Assembly: GCA_016284355.1 (NCBI GenBank)
Contig: JAEEOQ010000094.1
Span: 1 to 44,548, forward strand
DNA length: 44,548 nucleotides
Direction: 5' to 3'
From: Lachnospiraceae bacterium
Lineage (GTDB): Bacteria; Bacillota; Clostridia; Lachnospirales; Lachnospiraceae
The notes under the pieces were generated by a model. The model made no database searches. It had not been told where the DNA came from and saw nothing but the letters and a program-made list of their open reading frames with translations. Both the position numbers and the translations under genes were made by a program. Below are positions 23,685 to 32,600 of this stretch, in pieces. The number at the start of each line of letters is the position of its first letter. The stretch's first letter is position 1.

Positions 23685-25547
23685 ATGGCTTTACTTGACA
23701 GTATAAACGAGCCTAACGATATAAAAGAGCTTAGCGAAGAGGCTATGCCTGAGCTTTGCAGAGAAATACGAAGGTTTCTTCTTGGCATCACTTCAAGAAA
23801 CGGCGGCCACGTGGCCTCAAACCTTGGAGCTGTAGAGCTTACTGTGGCGCTTCACCGCGTGCTTGATCTTCCGAAAGACAAGATCATCTGGGATGTGGGC
23901 CACCAGGCGTACACCCACAAGCTTCTTACAGGAAGAAAAGAGGCCCTTTTAAGCTTAAGACAAAAAGAAGGTCCAAGCGGCTTTCCCCTTCGCTCTGAAA
24001 GCGAGTGCGATGCCTTTGGGTGCGGACACAGTTCCACTTCTATTTCCGCAGCCCTTGGCTTTGCAAAAGCAAGAGAGCTAAAAGGAACAGACGAAAAGAT
24101 TGTCGCTGTTATAGGAGACGGGGCACTTACAGGCGGTATGGCCCTTGAAGCGCTTAATAACACTGCAGAGCTTTCTTCAAACCTTCTTATCGTGCTTAAC
24201 GATAACGAGCGCTCCATATCCGAAAATGTGGGCGGTATGGCAAATTACCTTGGTAATATCCGTACCAGCAAAAATTATACAAATCTTAAAAAAGATGTTG
24301 AAAATGCACTTAACAGCGTGCCTTTTGTGGGCGAGAAGATCGCAAACAAGATCCGTGCTTCAAAGGACTCCATTAAGCGCCTTTTTGTGCCGGGCATGTT
24401 TTTTGAAGATATGGGCCTTACTTATATCGGCCCTATTGACGGTCACAATGTACGCGAGATGGAGACTGCATTTAAGAGCGGACTTCGTGTAAACGGCCCG
24501 GTTCTTGTGCATGTTATTACTAAGAAGGGCAAAGGATACCGTGCGGCAGAAGACCATCCTGCCAAATTCCACGGAGTCGATCCTTTTTATATCAAATCGG
24601 GAGACCTTAAAGAGGAAAAGCAGGGAGAATCGTATACCGAAGTTTTCTCAAAGGAGCTTCATAAGCTTATAGATGAAAACAGAAAGATAGTTGCCGTTAC
24701 CGCGGCTATGCCCTACGGAACAGGTCTTTACGATATAAAAAAGAGCTTCCCTGAAAACTTTGTGGATGTTGGTATAGCGGAAGAACATGCGGTGACATAT
24801 GCCGCAGGGCTTGCAGCAGCAGGGTTTACTCCTGTGGTAGCCATATATTCCACATTCTTACAGCGTGCCTTTGACCAGATAATACATGATGTGGCGCTTC
24901 AGGGTCTCCACGTTGTATTTATGGTAGACAGGGCAGGGCTTGTAGGAAAAGACGGAGCTACCCATCAGGGAACCTTTGATGAGGCGTTCCTTACCCTTAT
25001 CCCGGGGCTTACCGTTATGAGCCCTAAAAATGCCACGGAGCTTTGCGATATGCTTCGCTTTGCGGTAAATGAAAAAGGACCTGTTGTCATAAGATACCCT
25101 AAGGGGCAAGCCTTTACAGGGCTTTCAGGATACAGAGAGCCTGTTGCCTCGCATAAAAACGAAATAATAATAAACGGCGAAAAGATCGCGATCCTTGCTA
25201 CCGGCGTTATGACGGGCGTAGCTATGGATGTGTGGAGAAAACTTGCAGAGGACGGTCTTAACGCAAGCGTTGTAAATATAAGATTTCTTGACAGCATAGA
25301 CAAAGATCTGCTAAGAGACCTGTCAAAAAACCATACTCTTCTTGTCACCCTTGAAGAAGTGGTAAGAACAGGTTCTTACGGCGAAAGGGCTGCGGCTGTT
25401 ATTGCAGAAGAGGGTATATATCTTAATCCTCTTATAATCACGCTTCCAAATGAATTTATAAGGCATGCGAGCGTGGATGAGCAAAGAGAAGAATACGGGC
25501 TTACTGCAGATGCGGTATATGAAAAGATAAAGGACAGGATAGGATGA
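23685..25547 (+). CDS. dxs: 1-deoxy-D-xylulose-5-phosphate synthase
   Basis: The 620-residue enzyme has transketolase-type landmarks: GGHVASNLG with His42, DVGHQAY with His73, GCGHSSTS with His115, the thiamine diphosphate motif GDGALTGG beginning at 144 and ending near LNDNE, and catalytic Glu in DVGIAEEHAV near residue 365. It makes DXP from pyruvate and glyceraldehyde 3-phosphate, the first step of the MEP pathway, and feeds ispA upstream. AGGAGATATA precedes the ATG; the stop overlaps tlyA by four bases. Confidence 0.97.
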   Translation: MALLDSINEPNDIKELSEEAMPELCREIRRFLLGITSRNGGHVASNLGAVELTVALHRVLDLPKDKIIWDVGHQAYTHKLLTGRKEALLSLRQKEGPSGFPLRSESECDAFGCGHSSTSISAALGFAKARELKGTDEKIVAVIGDGALTGGMALEALNNTAELSSNLLIVLNDNERSISENVGGMANYLGNIRTSKNYTNLKKDVENALNSVPFVGEKIANKIRASKDSIKRLFVPGMFFEDMGLTYIGPIDGHNVREMETAFKSGLRVNGPVLVHVITKKGKGYRAAEDHPAKFHGVDPFYIKSGDLKEEKQGESYTEVFSKELHKLIDENRKIVAVTAAMPYGTGLYDIKKSFPENFVDVGIAEEHAVTYAAGLAAAGFTPVVAIYSTFLQRAFDQIIHDVALQGLHVVFMVDRAGLVGKDGATHQGTFDEAFLTLIPGLTVMSPKNATELCDMLRFAVNEKGPVVIRYPKGQAFTGLSGYREPVASHKNEIIINGEKIAILATGVMTGVAMDVWRKLAEDGLNASVVNIRFLDSIDKDLLRDLSKNHTLLVTLEEVVRTGSYGERAAAVIAEEGIYLNPLIITLPNEFIRHASVDEQREEYGLTADAVYEKIKDRIG

Positions 25548-26350
25548 AAGAAAGACTTGATGTACTCCTTGTACAAAGAGGACTTGCGGAGTCAAGAGAA
25601 AAGGCAAAGACCATTATAATGTCGGGCGACGTATTTGTTAAGGGTAACCGCGAAGACAAAGCGGGCAGCATGTTTGATGTTGATGCTGAAATTACTGTAA
25701 AGGGCAATACTTTAAAGTATGTGAGCCGCGGCGGCCTTAAGCTTGAAAAAGCAATGGAAGTTTACCCTATAGACCTTGAGGGCAAGGTCTGTATGGATAT
25801 AGGTTCTTCAACCGGCGGTTTTACGGACTGCATGCTTCAAAACGGCGCTAAAAAGGTTTTTGCGGTAGACGTTGGGACAAATCAGCTTGCGTGGAAGCTT
25901 CGCACCGACGAGAGAGTCGTTTCCATGGAAAAGACAAATATAAGATATCTTAGCCCTGAGGATGTGGGCGAGCCTATAGAGTTTGCATCCTGCGACGTTT
26001 CCTTTATCTCTCTTACAAAGATAATGGAAAATGTGCGCACCCTCCTTGCAGACGGGGCAGAGATGGTCTGCCTTATAAAACCGCAGTTTGAGGCAGGACG
26101 CGAAAAAGTCGGCAAAAAGGGCGTAGTAAGAGAACCTGAGACTCATATAGAGGTAGTGGAGTCGATCATGGGGTTCCTTACAGGAGCGGGTTTTAAGATA
26201 CTTGGCATCGATTATTCGCCAATTAAAGGGCCTGAAGGAAATATTGAGTATCTTATACACATAAAAAAGACAGATGAGAAGACAGAGGATTTAAATGAGT
26301 GGCTTGAAGCGGCAAGAAGAACCGTTGCGGCTGCCCATGAAAGCTTATAG
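25544..26350 (+). CDS. tlyA: TlyA-family rRNA 2'-O-methyltransferase
   Basis: The 268-residue protein has an N-terminal S4 RNA-binding domain (RLDVLLVQRGLAESREKAK, residues 3-60) and a FtsJ-type methyltransferase with the SAM site MDIGSSTGGFTD near residue 85. The KDKE-like residues sit in YVSRGGLKL, CDVSFIS, LIKPQFEAG and the EGNIEY end. TlyA methylates the ribose of C1920 in 23S rRNA, and of C1409 in 16S in longer forms. Old hemolysin annotation is misleading. It starts in an ATGA overlap with dxs. Confidence 0.93.
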   Translation: MKERLDVLLVQRGLAESREKAKTIIMSGDVFVKGNREDKAGSMFDVDAEITVKGNTLKYVSRGGLKLEKAMEVYPIDLEGKVCMDIGSSTGGFTDCMLQNGAKKVFAVDVGTNQLAWKLRTDERVVSMEKTNIRYLSPEDVGEPIEFASCDVSFISLTKIMENVRTLLADGAEMVCLIKPQFEAGREKVGKKGVVREPETHIEVVESIMGFLTGAGFKILGIDYSPIKGPEGNIEYLIHIKKTDEKTEDLNEWLEAARRTVAAAHESL

Positions 26351-26370
26351 ATATAAAAGAGGGGTTTACA

Positions 26371-27231
26371 TTGAAAAAGTTTTGCATCATTTCAAATCAG
26401 GACAAAGATAACGGTCTTAAGGTTGCGGGTTTTGTGGCAGAAGAGATCGCAAAAAGAGGCGGAGAGGCAAGGCTTCTTTCCACAAATGAGGCTGCAAAGG
26501 CAAAAGGCGAGGGCTTTACAGACCTTAGCGGCATTACAGGTGATACCGAAGGAATAATCATAATAGGCGGCGACGGGACCATGATCCAGGCGGCAAGAGA
26601 GCTGGTGCGTTTCAATCTTCCCATAATCGGGATCGATCTTGGTACTCTTGGATATTTAGCTGAGGTTGAGCCGGACGATATAGAAGATGCCCTTGACAGG
26701 CTGTTTTCCGGCGAATACCACATAGAAGAGCGAATACTTCTTGAGGGAACGGTCATAACAGACGGAAAAGAAAGTTATAAAGGCCACGCGTTAAACGATA
26801 TTGTACTTGGCAGAAGCGGCTTTTCACGTATAGTTACGGTTAAGGTATGCGCAAACGATCAGCTTCTTGGCAGCTACAGAGGCGACGGTGTTATTATTGC
26901 CACGCCTACAGGCTCTACGGCTTACAACCTTTCGGCAGGCGGTCCGATCCTTCTTCCAAACGCGGGAGCATTTGCCATAACACCGATCTGTCCGCATTCT
27001 CTTGATATGAGAAGCGTTGTGGTAAGTGATTCAGATGAGATCAACATTACCGTTATGCAGAGCAAGAAGAGCCAAAAGGAAGAGGTTGTGGTAAGCTTTG
27101 ACGGCAACAACGGGCTGCTTCTTACCACAGGCGATACCGTTTGCATAAGAAGAGCAAAAGATACCACCAAGCTTATAAAGCTTGATGAGGGCGGATTTAT
27201 AAATAACCTCAGGGAAAAAATATTAAAATAA
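26371..27231 (+). CDS. nadK: NAD kinase
   Basis: The 286-residue protein has GGDGT (66-70) with catalytic Asp68, ALNDIVLGR with Asn142-Asp143, and TPTGSTAY (178-185). It phosphorylates NAD to NADP with ATP in the cytoplasm. The start is a TTG at 26371 six bases after AGAGGGG, with no better in-frame ATG before the beta strand, so its translation is probably modest. It lies between tlyA and argR, an arrangement common in Clostridia. Confidence 0.94.
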   Translation: MKKFCIISNQDKDNGLKVAGFVAEEIAKRGGEARLLSTNEAAKAKGEGFTDLSGITGDTEGIIIIGGDGTMIQAARELVRFNLPIIGIDLGTLGYLAEVEPDDIEDALDRLFSGEYHIEERILLEGTVITDGKESYKGHALNDIVLGRSGFSRIVTVKVCANDQLLGSYRGDGVIIATPTGSTAYNLSAGGPILLPNAGAFAITPICPHSLDMRSVVVSDSDEINITVMQSKKSQKEEVVVSFDGNNGLLLTTGDTVCIRRAKDTTKLIKLDEGGFINNLREKILK

Positions 27232-27243
27232 CAGGAGATCGTA

Positions 27244-27711
27244 ATGGGAGCAAAAGAAAAAAGACAGGAAGCTATAGTTGAGATAATAACAAAAAACAGC
27301 GTTGAAACACAGGAGGAGCTTGCAGCTTACCTTGAAAAGGCAGGCTTTGCAGTTACTCAGGCCACTGTTTCAAGAGATATCAGAGAGCTTCATCTTGTAA
27401 AGAGCGATGCCGGCGGGAAGCGCCAGAAGTACGTTATTATGACAGGAAACGAAAAAGGGACCGGGCTTCATTCTGCCAGATATGTACGCGTTCTTAAAGA
27501 AGGCTATGTAAGCATGGAACCTGCACAAAATATTCTTGTCATAAATACAGTATCAGGCATGGCTATGGCTGTAGCTGCCGCTCTTGACGAGCTTAAGCTT
27601 GAGGGTGTGGTTGGCTGTATCGCAGGAGATGACACCATTATGTGCGTAATAAAGACCACGGCTCAGACGCCTCATGTTATGAGCAGTATAAATAAGATCC
27701 TTGCCGAATAA
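27244..27711 (+). CDS. argR: Arginine repressor ArgR/AhrC
   Basis: The 155-residue protein has an N-terminal winged helix (TQEELAAYL, then VTQATVSRDIREL with SRD at 43-45) and a C-terminal arginine-binding trimerisation domain ending in GDDTIMCV (128-135). It represses arginine synthesis and activates catabolism when arginine is bound. In many firmicutes recN is next; here 5.9 kb intervene. AGGAGATCGT precedes the ATG. No terminator is visible after the stop. Confidence 0.95.
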   Translation: MGAKEKRQEAIVEIITKNSVETQEELAAYLEKAGFAVTQATVSRDIRELHLVKSDAGGKRQKYVIMTGNEKGTGLHSARYVRVLKEGYVSMEPAQNILVINTVSGMAMAVAAALDELKLEGVVGCIAGDDTIMCVIKTTAQTPHVMSSINKILAE

Positions 27712-27717
27712 TTTTTC

Positions 27718-27746
27718 TTTACAGATCTTTTACTCCGTGGTAGAAT
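27718..27746 (+). promoter_or_regulatory. yebC promoter
   Basis: TTTACA (27718-27723), a 17-bp spacer and TAGAAT (27741-27746), seven bases after the argR stop. Confidence 0.7.
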
Positions 27747-27803
27747 TTAAACGTTGCTTAACTTCAAAGAAACAAAGATATATTATAAATACAGGAGGAT
27801 ATT

Positions 27804-28544
27804 ATGTCAGGACATTCCAAATTTGCGAATATTAAGCACAAAAAAGAGAAGAACGATGCTGCAAAGGGTAAGATCTTTACCATCATCGGTCGTGAGATCG
27901 CCGTAGCAGTTAAGGAAGGCGGTGCAGACCCTGCTAATAACTCCAAGCTTCGAGACGTTATAGCTAAAGCTAAGGCAAACAACGTGCCAAACGATACAAT
28001 AGAGCGTGGTATCAAGAAGGCAGCAGGCGACGCAAACGCAGTTAACTACGAAGTAGTTACATACGAGGGTTACGGTCCTAGCGGTACAGCTATTATCGTA
28101 GAGGCTCTTACAGACAACAAGAACCGTACGGCAGCAAACGTACGTAACGCATTTACTAAGGGCAGCGGAAACGTTGGTACACAGGGCTGTGTATCTTATA
28201 TGTTTGATAAAAAAGGCCAGATCATTATCGACAAAGAAGAGTGCAAGATGGATGCAGATGAGCTTATGATGATGGCTCTTGATGCAGGCGCTGAAGACTT
28301 CAACGAAGAAGATGATTCTTTCGAGGTTCTTACAGATCCTAACGAATTTTCAGCAGTACGTGAGGCTCTTGAAAAAGCCGGTATCCCTATGGCTGAGGCT
28401 GATGTTACTATGATCCCACAGAACTGGGTAGACCTTTCTGATGAAAACGATATCAAACAGCTTAATCGTACTCTTGATCTTCTTGATGAAGATGACGACG
28501 TACAGAACGTATATCATAACGCAAATCTTCCGGATGAAGAATAA
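27804..28544 (+). CDS. yebC: YebC/PmpR (TACO1) family protein
   Basis: The 246-residue protein is a full-length Yeb[17 protein letters not shown] at the start, then [31 protein letters not shown]-type core, and acidic C-terminus. Members act as transcription regulators or as ribosome-associated factors helping translation through proline-rich stretches; the latter would fit with efp in the same window, but that is inference. It has its own promoter and a strong terminator. Confidence 0.95.
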   Translation: MSGHSKFANIKHKKEKNDAAKGKIFTIIGREIAVAVKEGGADPANNSKLRDVIAKAKANNVPNDTIERGIKKAAGDANAVNYEVVTYEGYGPSGTAIIVEALTDNKNRTAANVRNAFTKGSGNVGTQGCVSYMFDKKGQIIIDKEECKMDADELMMMALDAGAEDFNEEDDSFEVLTDPNEFSAVREALEKAGIPMAEADVTMIPQNWVDLSDENDIKQLNRTLDLLDEDDDVQNVYHNANLPDEE

Positions 28545-28575
28545 AAAAAGAACCGCGAAAAGCGGTTCTTTTTTT
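28543..28575. terminator. Bidirectional terminator between yebC and the LytTR regulator
   Basis: A GC-rich 7-bp stem (28550-28556 with 28562-28568) is extended by seven A-T pairs, which act as the U-tract in both directions. It starts within the yebC stop codon. Confidence 0.92.
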
Positions 28576-28578
28576 ATC

Positions 28579-29289
28579 TTAAGTTGTTTTGTTCCAGATA
28601 TAATGCAGGTACTCCTGCTTGATACGTGTCTTTTCTTTTTTGCTGATAGGAACTGTAGAACCGTCTTTCATAAGAAAGTCGCGGTCTAAGATCTCTTCGG
28701 CATAGTTCATGTTAACAAGGTAGCTTCTGTGGCTCCTGAGGAAAGGAGGGTTAGGAAGCTCTGCCTCGATCTCCTGCAGCGGCCTGTAGGTATCTACCTC
28801 GCCGTCGATAGTATGTATACGGCAAAGAGAGTTCATAACCTCGATGTAGATTATGGATCTTAAATAGATCTGCATCGGAAGGCGGCCTGTAAGTACTTCT
28901 ATGCTCTTGATGTTGTCGTCAAGTAAATTCTGGCAGGAATCAAGGGCATCTGATAAAGCCTTGTAAGTAACAGGTTTAACAAGGTAGTTTGAAGCGTGAA
29001 CGGAGTAACCTTCGATAGCAAAGTCTGAGGTTGTGGTACAAAAGATAACGATAGCATCTTTATCTTTTTTTCTGAACTCCTTTATAGCCTCCATACCGCT
29101 CATGCCCTTAAGGTAAATATCCATAAGCACTATAGAGTATTTATTTTCAGGCTCCCCCGCAAGAAAATCTTCTCCTGATGAAAACAGCTCGATAGCTGTA
29201 TCTATGGAGCGGGAAGTGCAGTATTTTGCCATCATCTCATAAAGTGAGCTGCGCTCGATGATGGAGTCGTCACAAATAGCGATTCGCAT
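28579..29289 (-). CDS. LytTR-family response regulator (AgrA/LytR type), orphan
   Basis: The 236-residue protein has a receiver domain with acidic pair Asp7-Asp8, phosphoacceptor Asp57 in VLMDIYL, and Lys105 in NYLVKPVTYK. A LytTR DNA-binding domain spans about 135-236 (IYIEVMNSLCRIHT, FLRSHRSYLVNM). The ATG at 29289 after GGAG is preferred over an upstream extension. No histidine kinase gene is nearby. It is transcribed away from a giant Big_2 protein gene, which is a likely target, and both intergenic ends share a 14-bp repeat. Confidence 0.9.
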   Translation of the reverse strand: MRIAICDDSIIERSSLYEMMAKYCTSRSIDTAIELFSSGEDFLAGEPENKYSIVLMDIYLKGMSGMEAIKEFRKKDKDAIVIFCTTTSDFAIEGYSVHASNYLVKPVTYKALSDALDSCQNLLDDNIKSIEVLTGRLPMQIYLRSIIYIEVMNSLCRIHTIDGEVDTYRPLQEIEAELPNPPFLRSHRSYLVNMNYAEEILDRDFLMKDGSTVPISKKEKTRIKQEYLHYIWNKTT

Positions 29290-29322
29290 AACATTTCTCC
29301 GTTTCACATTAATAAGTAACAT

Positions 29323-29336
29323 AAAAAACTAAATTT
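29323..29336. repeat. 14-bp direct repeat, copy 1 (LytTR promoter side)
   Basis: AAAAAACTAAATTT is found here and again, identical, at 29501-29514. This copy covers the likely transcription start of the LytTR gene. It could be a shared operator; being AT-rich, chance identity is possible. Confidence 0.5.
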
Positions 29337-29365
29337 ATTCTATCATTCCTTGTGTTGTAATGCAA
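29337..29365 (-). promoter_or_regulatory. Promoter of the LytTR regulator
   Basis: TTGCAT (29365-29360), a 17-bp spacer and TAGAAT (29342-29337) on the minus strand. Confidence 0.65.
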
Positions 29366-29405
29366 GTATAATGTAGGAGAAAGTCAATTTGTTACAAAGC
29401 TAATG

Positions 29406-29484
29406 TTTTGGCACCTTATGATACGGTTACAAAATGGCAAAAATCACAAAAATTAGAACCTTTTCTGACACAAAAGTGCCAAAA
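29406..29484. repeat. Distant inverted repeat TTTTGGCAC / GTGCCAAAA
   Basis: Two perfect 9-bp half-sites (29406-29414 and 29476-29484) face each other across 61 bp in the region between the LytTR and Big_2 genes. This suggests two bound dimers or a DNA loop. It sits upstream of the AT-rich promoter area of the Big_2 gene, where TTAAAA-N16-TATATT near 29540-29565 is a tentative promoter. Confidence 0.45.
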
Positions 29485-29500
29485 GGGTATGGTAAGATAA

Positions 29501-29514
29501 AAAAAACTAAATTT
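29501..29514. repeat. 14-bp direct repeat, copy 2 (Big_2 promoter side)
   Basis: Identical to 29323-29336, 178 bp away, about 100 bp upstream of the Big_2 start codon. Confidence 0.5.
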
Positions 29515-29613
29515 TTGTAATAAAACTTAAGGCTGAGTTAAAAAAAGCCGATACTAGTATATATTGTAAAGACTGATAACCACATTTAGGTTGATATACA
29601 GGAGGATAAGCGT

Positions 29614-32600
29614 ATGAGATTAAAAAGGAAACTGGCAGCAATACTTATATTTGCCCTGGTACTTACTTGTATTCCGCTTGACGGGCTTAAAGCTGTTAAG
29701 GCAGCGGAAGATGCAGCGGGATCTGAGTATCCTTATGGCTTTTTTGATAATGAGAAAGTAGATGCGTTCGGCGGACTTTACGAACTTAAGAAATCCTCCA
29801 TGCAGCTTACTCTTAAGACAATAAAGGGTAATTCCATGGGCTCTAACGTTAAGATCATTTTCTTTTCCCAGTCCCTTGAAAATAACCCTGTAGTTCAGGT
29901 AGGTGCCACAGGCGAGATCAATGACAAGGGTGAGTCAAGAGAAGCAACCGTAACCTTTATCCGTAAGGGCCCGGGCTTCCACACTATTTCCGGTGCTATT
30001 CGTGAGTATGCTACTCCCGGCGCTATTTCCGCAGGAGCAGTAGAGTATCAGGATTACACATTCTCTTTCCAGGTAAAGGTTCCACTTAAGATTGACAGAA
30101 CTTCAAACAGCCCTACGGGAGATTACGAACAGCTTCCTGCATCACCTAGAGATACAGACGGATTTTACAAGAGAAAAGCTTCAGACCTTGAAGAAGGCTA
30201 TACTCTTTATTTAAAATATCCGGGTATATCACACCAGATCCATATAGTTGGATATGATATTGTCACCGGAGGCGCAACAAAGTACGATTACAGTACCTCA
30301 AGTCTTGACTGGAAGATGACCACAAAAGACGTATCTGTTGATGATTCCGTTGCTACCGTTTCAGATGACGGAAGCGGAGTTGTTACAGCAGTTGGTGCAG
30401 GTCTTTCAACACTTAACATTGAAACAACGGTTGGAGATACAAAGCAGTCTGCAAAGGTTGATGTTGTAGTTCCTCTTAAGGTATCATTTGCACCTCCTGC
30501 AAATGCTACTGAGCCTTCAGTCAAGTATGCAGGTTTTAAGTCAGCTGATGAGGCAAGCGGAGATACAATGCTTTCAGCAACTACGGCTTCAGATGGTTCA
30601 ATAAGCGTTTATACCACGGCTTTCAATCCTCTTGAAGACGTAACCTGGGAGATACAAAATACAGCAAAAGGCGAGACTAATAAAGACGTATCTGACTGGT
30701 TTGACATAAGTTCCACAAGTATGGGCGATCCTACCACAAACCATGAATACAGCAGGATCGATATCAAGTGTGCCAAGGCCGGAACCTATAGGTTTACAGG
30801 TTATATGAAGAATCTTGACAAGGCGCTTTCAAAAGAGCGTGTTGAGTTTAAGATCACAGTTCCTGTAAGTTACTCAGAGAAAGATGTCTGGATGAATGTA
30901 GGCGATAAGTACAGCATGTACAACAACACCAACATTCCTAAGGCTTCAGATTATACTTATGTTTCTTCAAATCCTAGCGTAGCTTCAGTAAACAGCTCCA
31001 CAGGTATCATCAAAGCAAGAAAGTATGGTACTGCTACTATCTACGCTTGGGAAAGAGCACTTGGTTATGCTGACTACGAGGCAGCGGTTGCTGCAGGTAA
31101 GGCACTTAAGTGCAACGTACACGTAGTTGACACTCTGGCTCTTAGTACAGAAGAAGCAGAGATCGCAGTTGGCGGTACTCTAACACTTGTGGCGCAGACC
31201 ACAGATATCACAAGGCCGATAACATGGACTATTGAAGAGGGCGGAGAAAAGACCGTTTCTATAGATGATGACGGTTCTGTAAGCTGTCTTGTTACAGGTC
31301 TTAAGGCAGGCGAAGCGGTTGTTACCGCAAGCCAGACAATAGACGGCGTTGAAAAGAGCGTTAGCTGTAATATCAAAGTTGTGGCAGATATTACAAAGCT
31401 TGTTATCACACCTGCAGAGGTTGAACTTAATATCGACGAGTATGCAGTGCTTAAAGCAACTCCTACTCCAAAGCTTTCTGCAGGCCTTGTACTTCACTGG
31501 GTATCTTCAGATCCTTCTATTGTTGAGATCGAAAACCCTGAAGAAAAATCAAGTACATGTTCTATCCATGCTATGTCACCCGGTAGCGCAGCTATCCTTG
31601 CAGTAAATCAGAACAACATGGTAGTTGGTTCTGCTATGGTTACCGTACTTCGAGCTCCTGATAATATCAAGCTTTCAGAAAATACGGTTTCAGTAGCATT
31701 TTCGGCAAAGCAGTATCAGCTCCGTGCCATAATAAGTCCTGATACAGCCACAAACCAGAAGGTGGTTTGGAAATCTTCAAACCCTAAGATCGCTACAGTA
31801 GATGACAACGGTCTTGTTACCTTCATTAAACACGGTACAGTTACCATCATCGCCCAGTCAGATGCAGACGCAACTCTTCAGGACATGTGCGAGATGACTA
31901 TCCGCGAGGCTGTAAGCTCACTTACACTTGATGATACCAGCGTTACACTTACAGTTGGTTCAACAAAGAGACTTTCATACGAGGTTCTTCCTGAGACCGC
32001 ATACGACAGAAGCGTTACCTTCGTTTCTATGGATACAAAGGTTGCAACAGTTAACTCAACAGGTCTTATCACAGCGAAGAAACCGGGTACTACATACATT
32101 ACCATCACCACAAACGATGGTGGTTTAAGCAAGGTTTGTACAGTAACTGTTAAGCAGGAAGCTACAGTACTTAAACTTGATGCTACAGCCCTTGTGCTTG
32201 ATGTGGGCGAAAGTTATGCTCTTGAAGCAACATTTACACCAAAGACGGTTACTGAAAGCAAACTTACATGGGCTTCAAACGACAACAAGGTGGCAAAGGT
32301 TGATGCAAAGGGCCGTGTTACAGCAACCGGCGAAGGAGATTGTATCATTTCCTGTACCACAACAAATAATATTACAGTATTCTGTTACGTTAAGGTAAGA
32401 CAGCCTGTAACAGGTGTTGAGATCGAAGATGAGCGTATCACCATCGATAAAGGCGAAGAATACCAGCTTACTGCAAATGTTCTTCCTGATAACGCATCAA
32501 ATACCAATGTGATCTGGGAATCTGAAAATACCGAGATCGCAACGGTTGATGAAGACGGTGTTGTAACAGGCCGTCAGGGCGGTGCCACACTTATCACAGC

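Noticed and set aside
29290-29322. Eleven-residue N-terminal extension of the LytTR regulator
   Set aside because: Receiver domains begin at MRIAICDD, and the upstream start overlaps the predicted transcription start.
29406-29425. Sigma-54 promoter upstream of the Big_2 gene
   Set aside because: TGGCAC is present, but the TTGC box at the right distance is missing.
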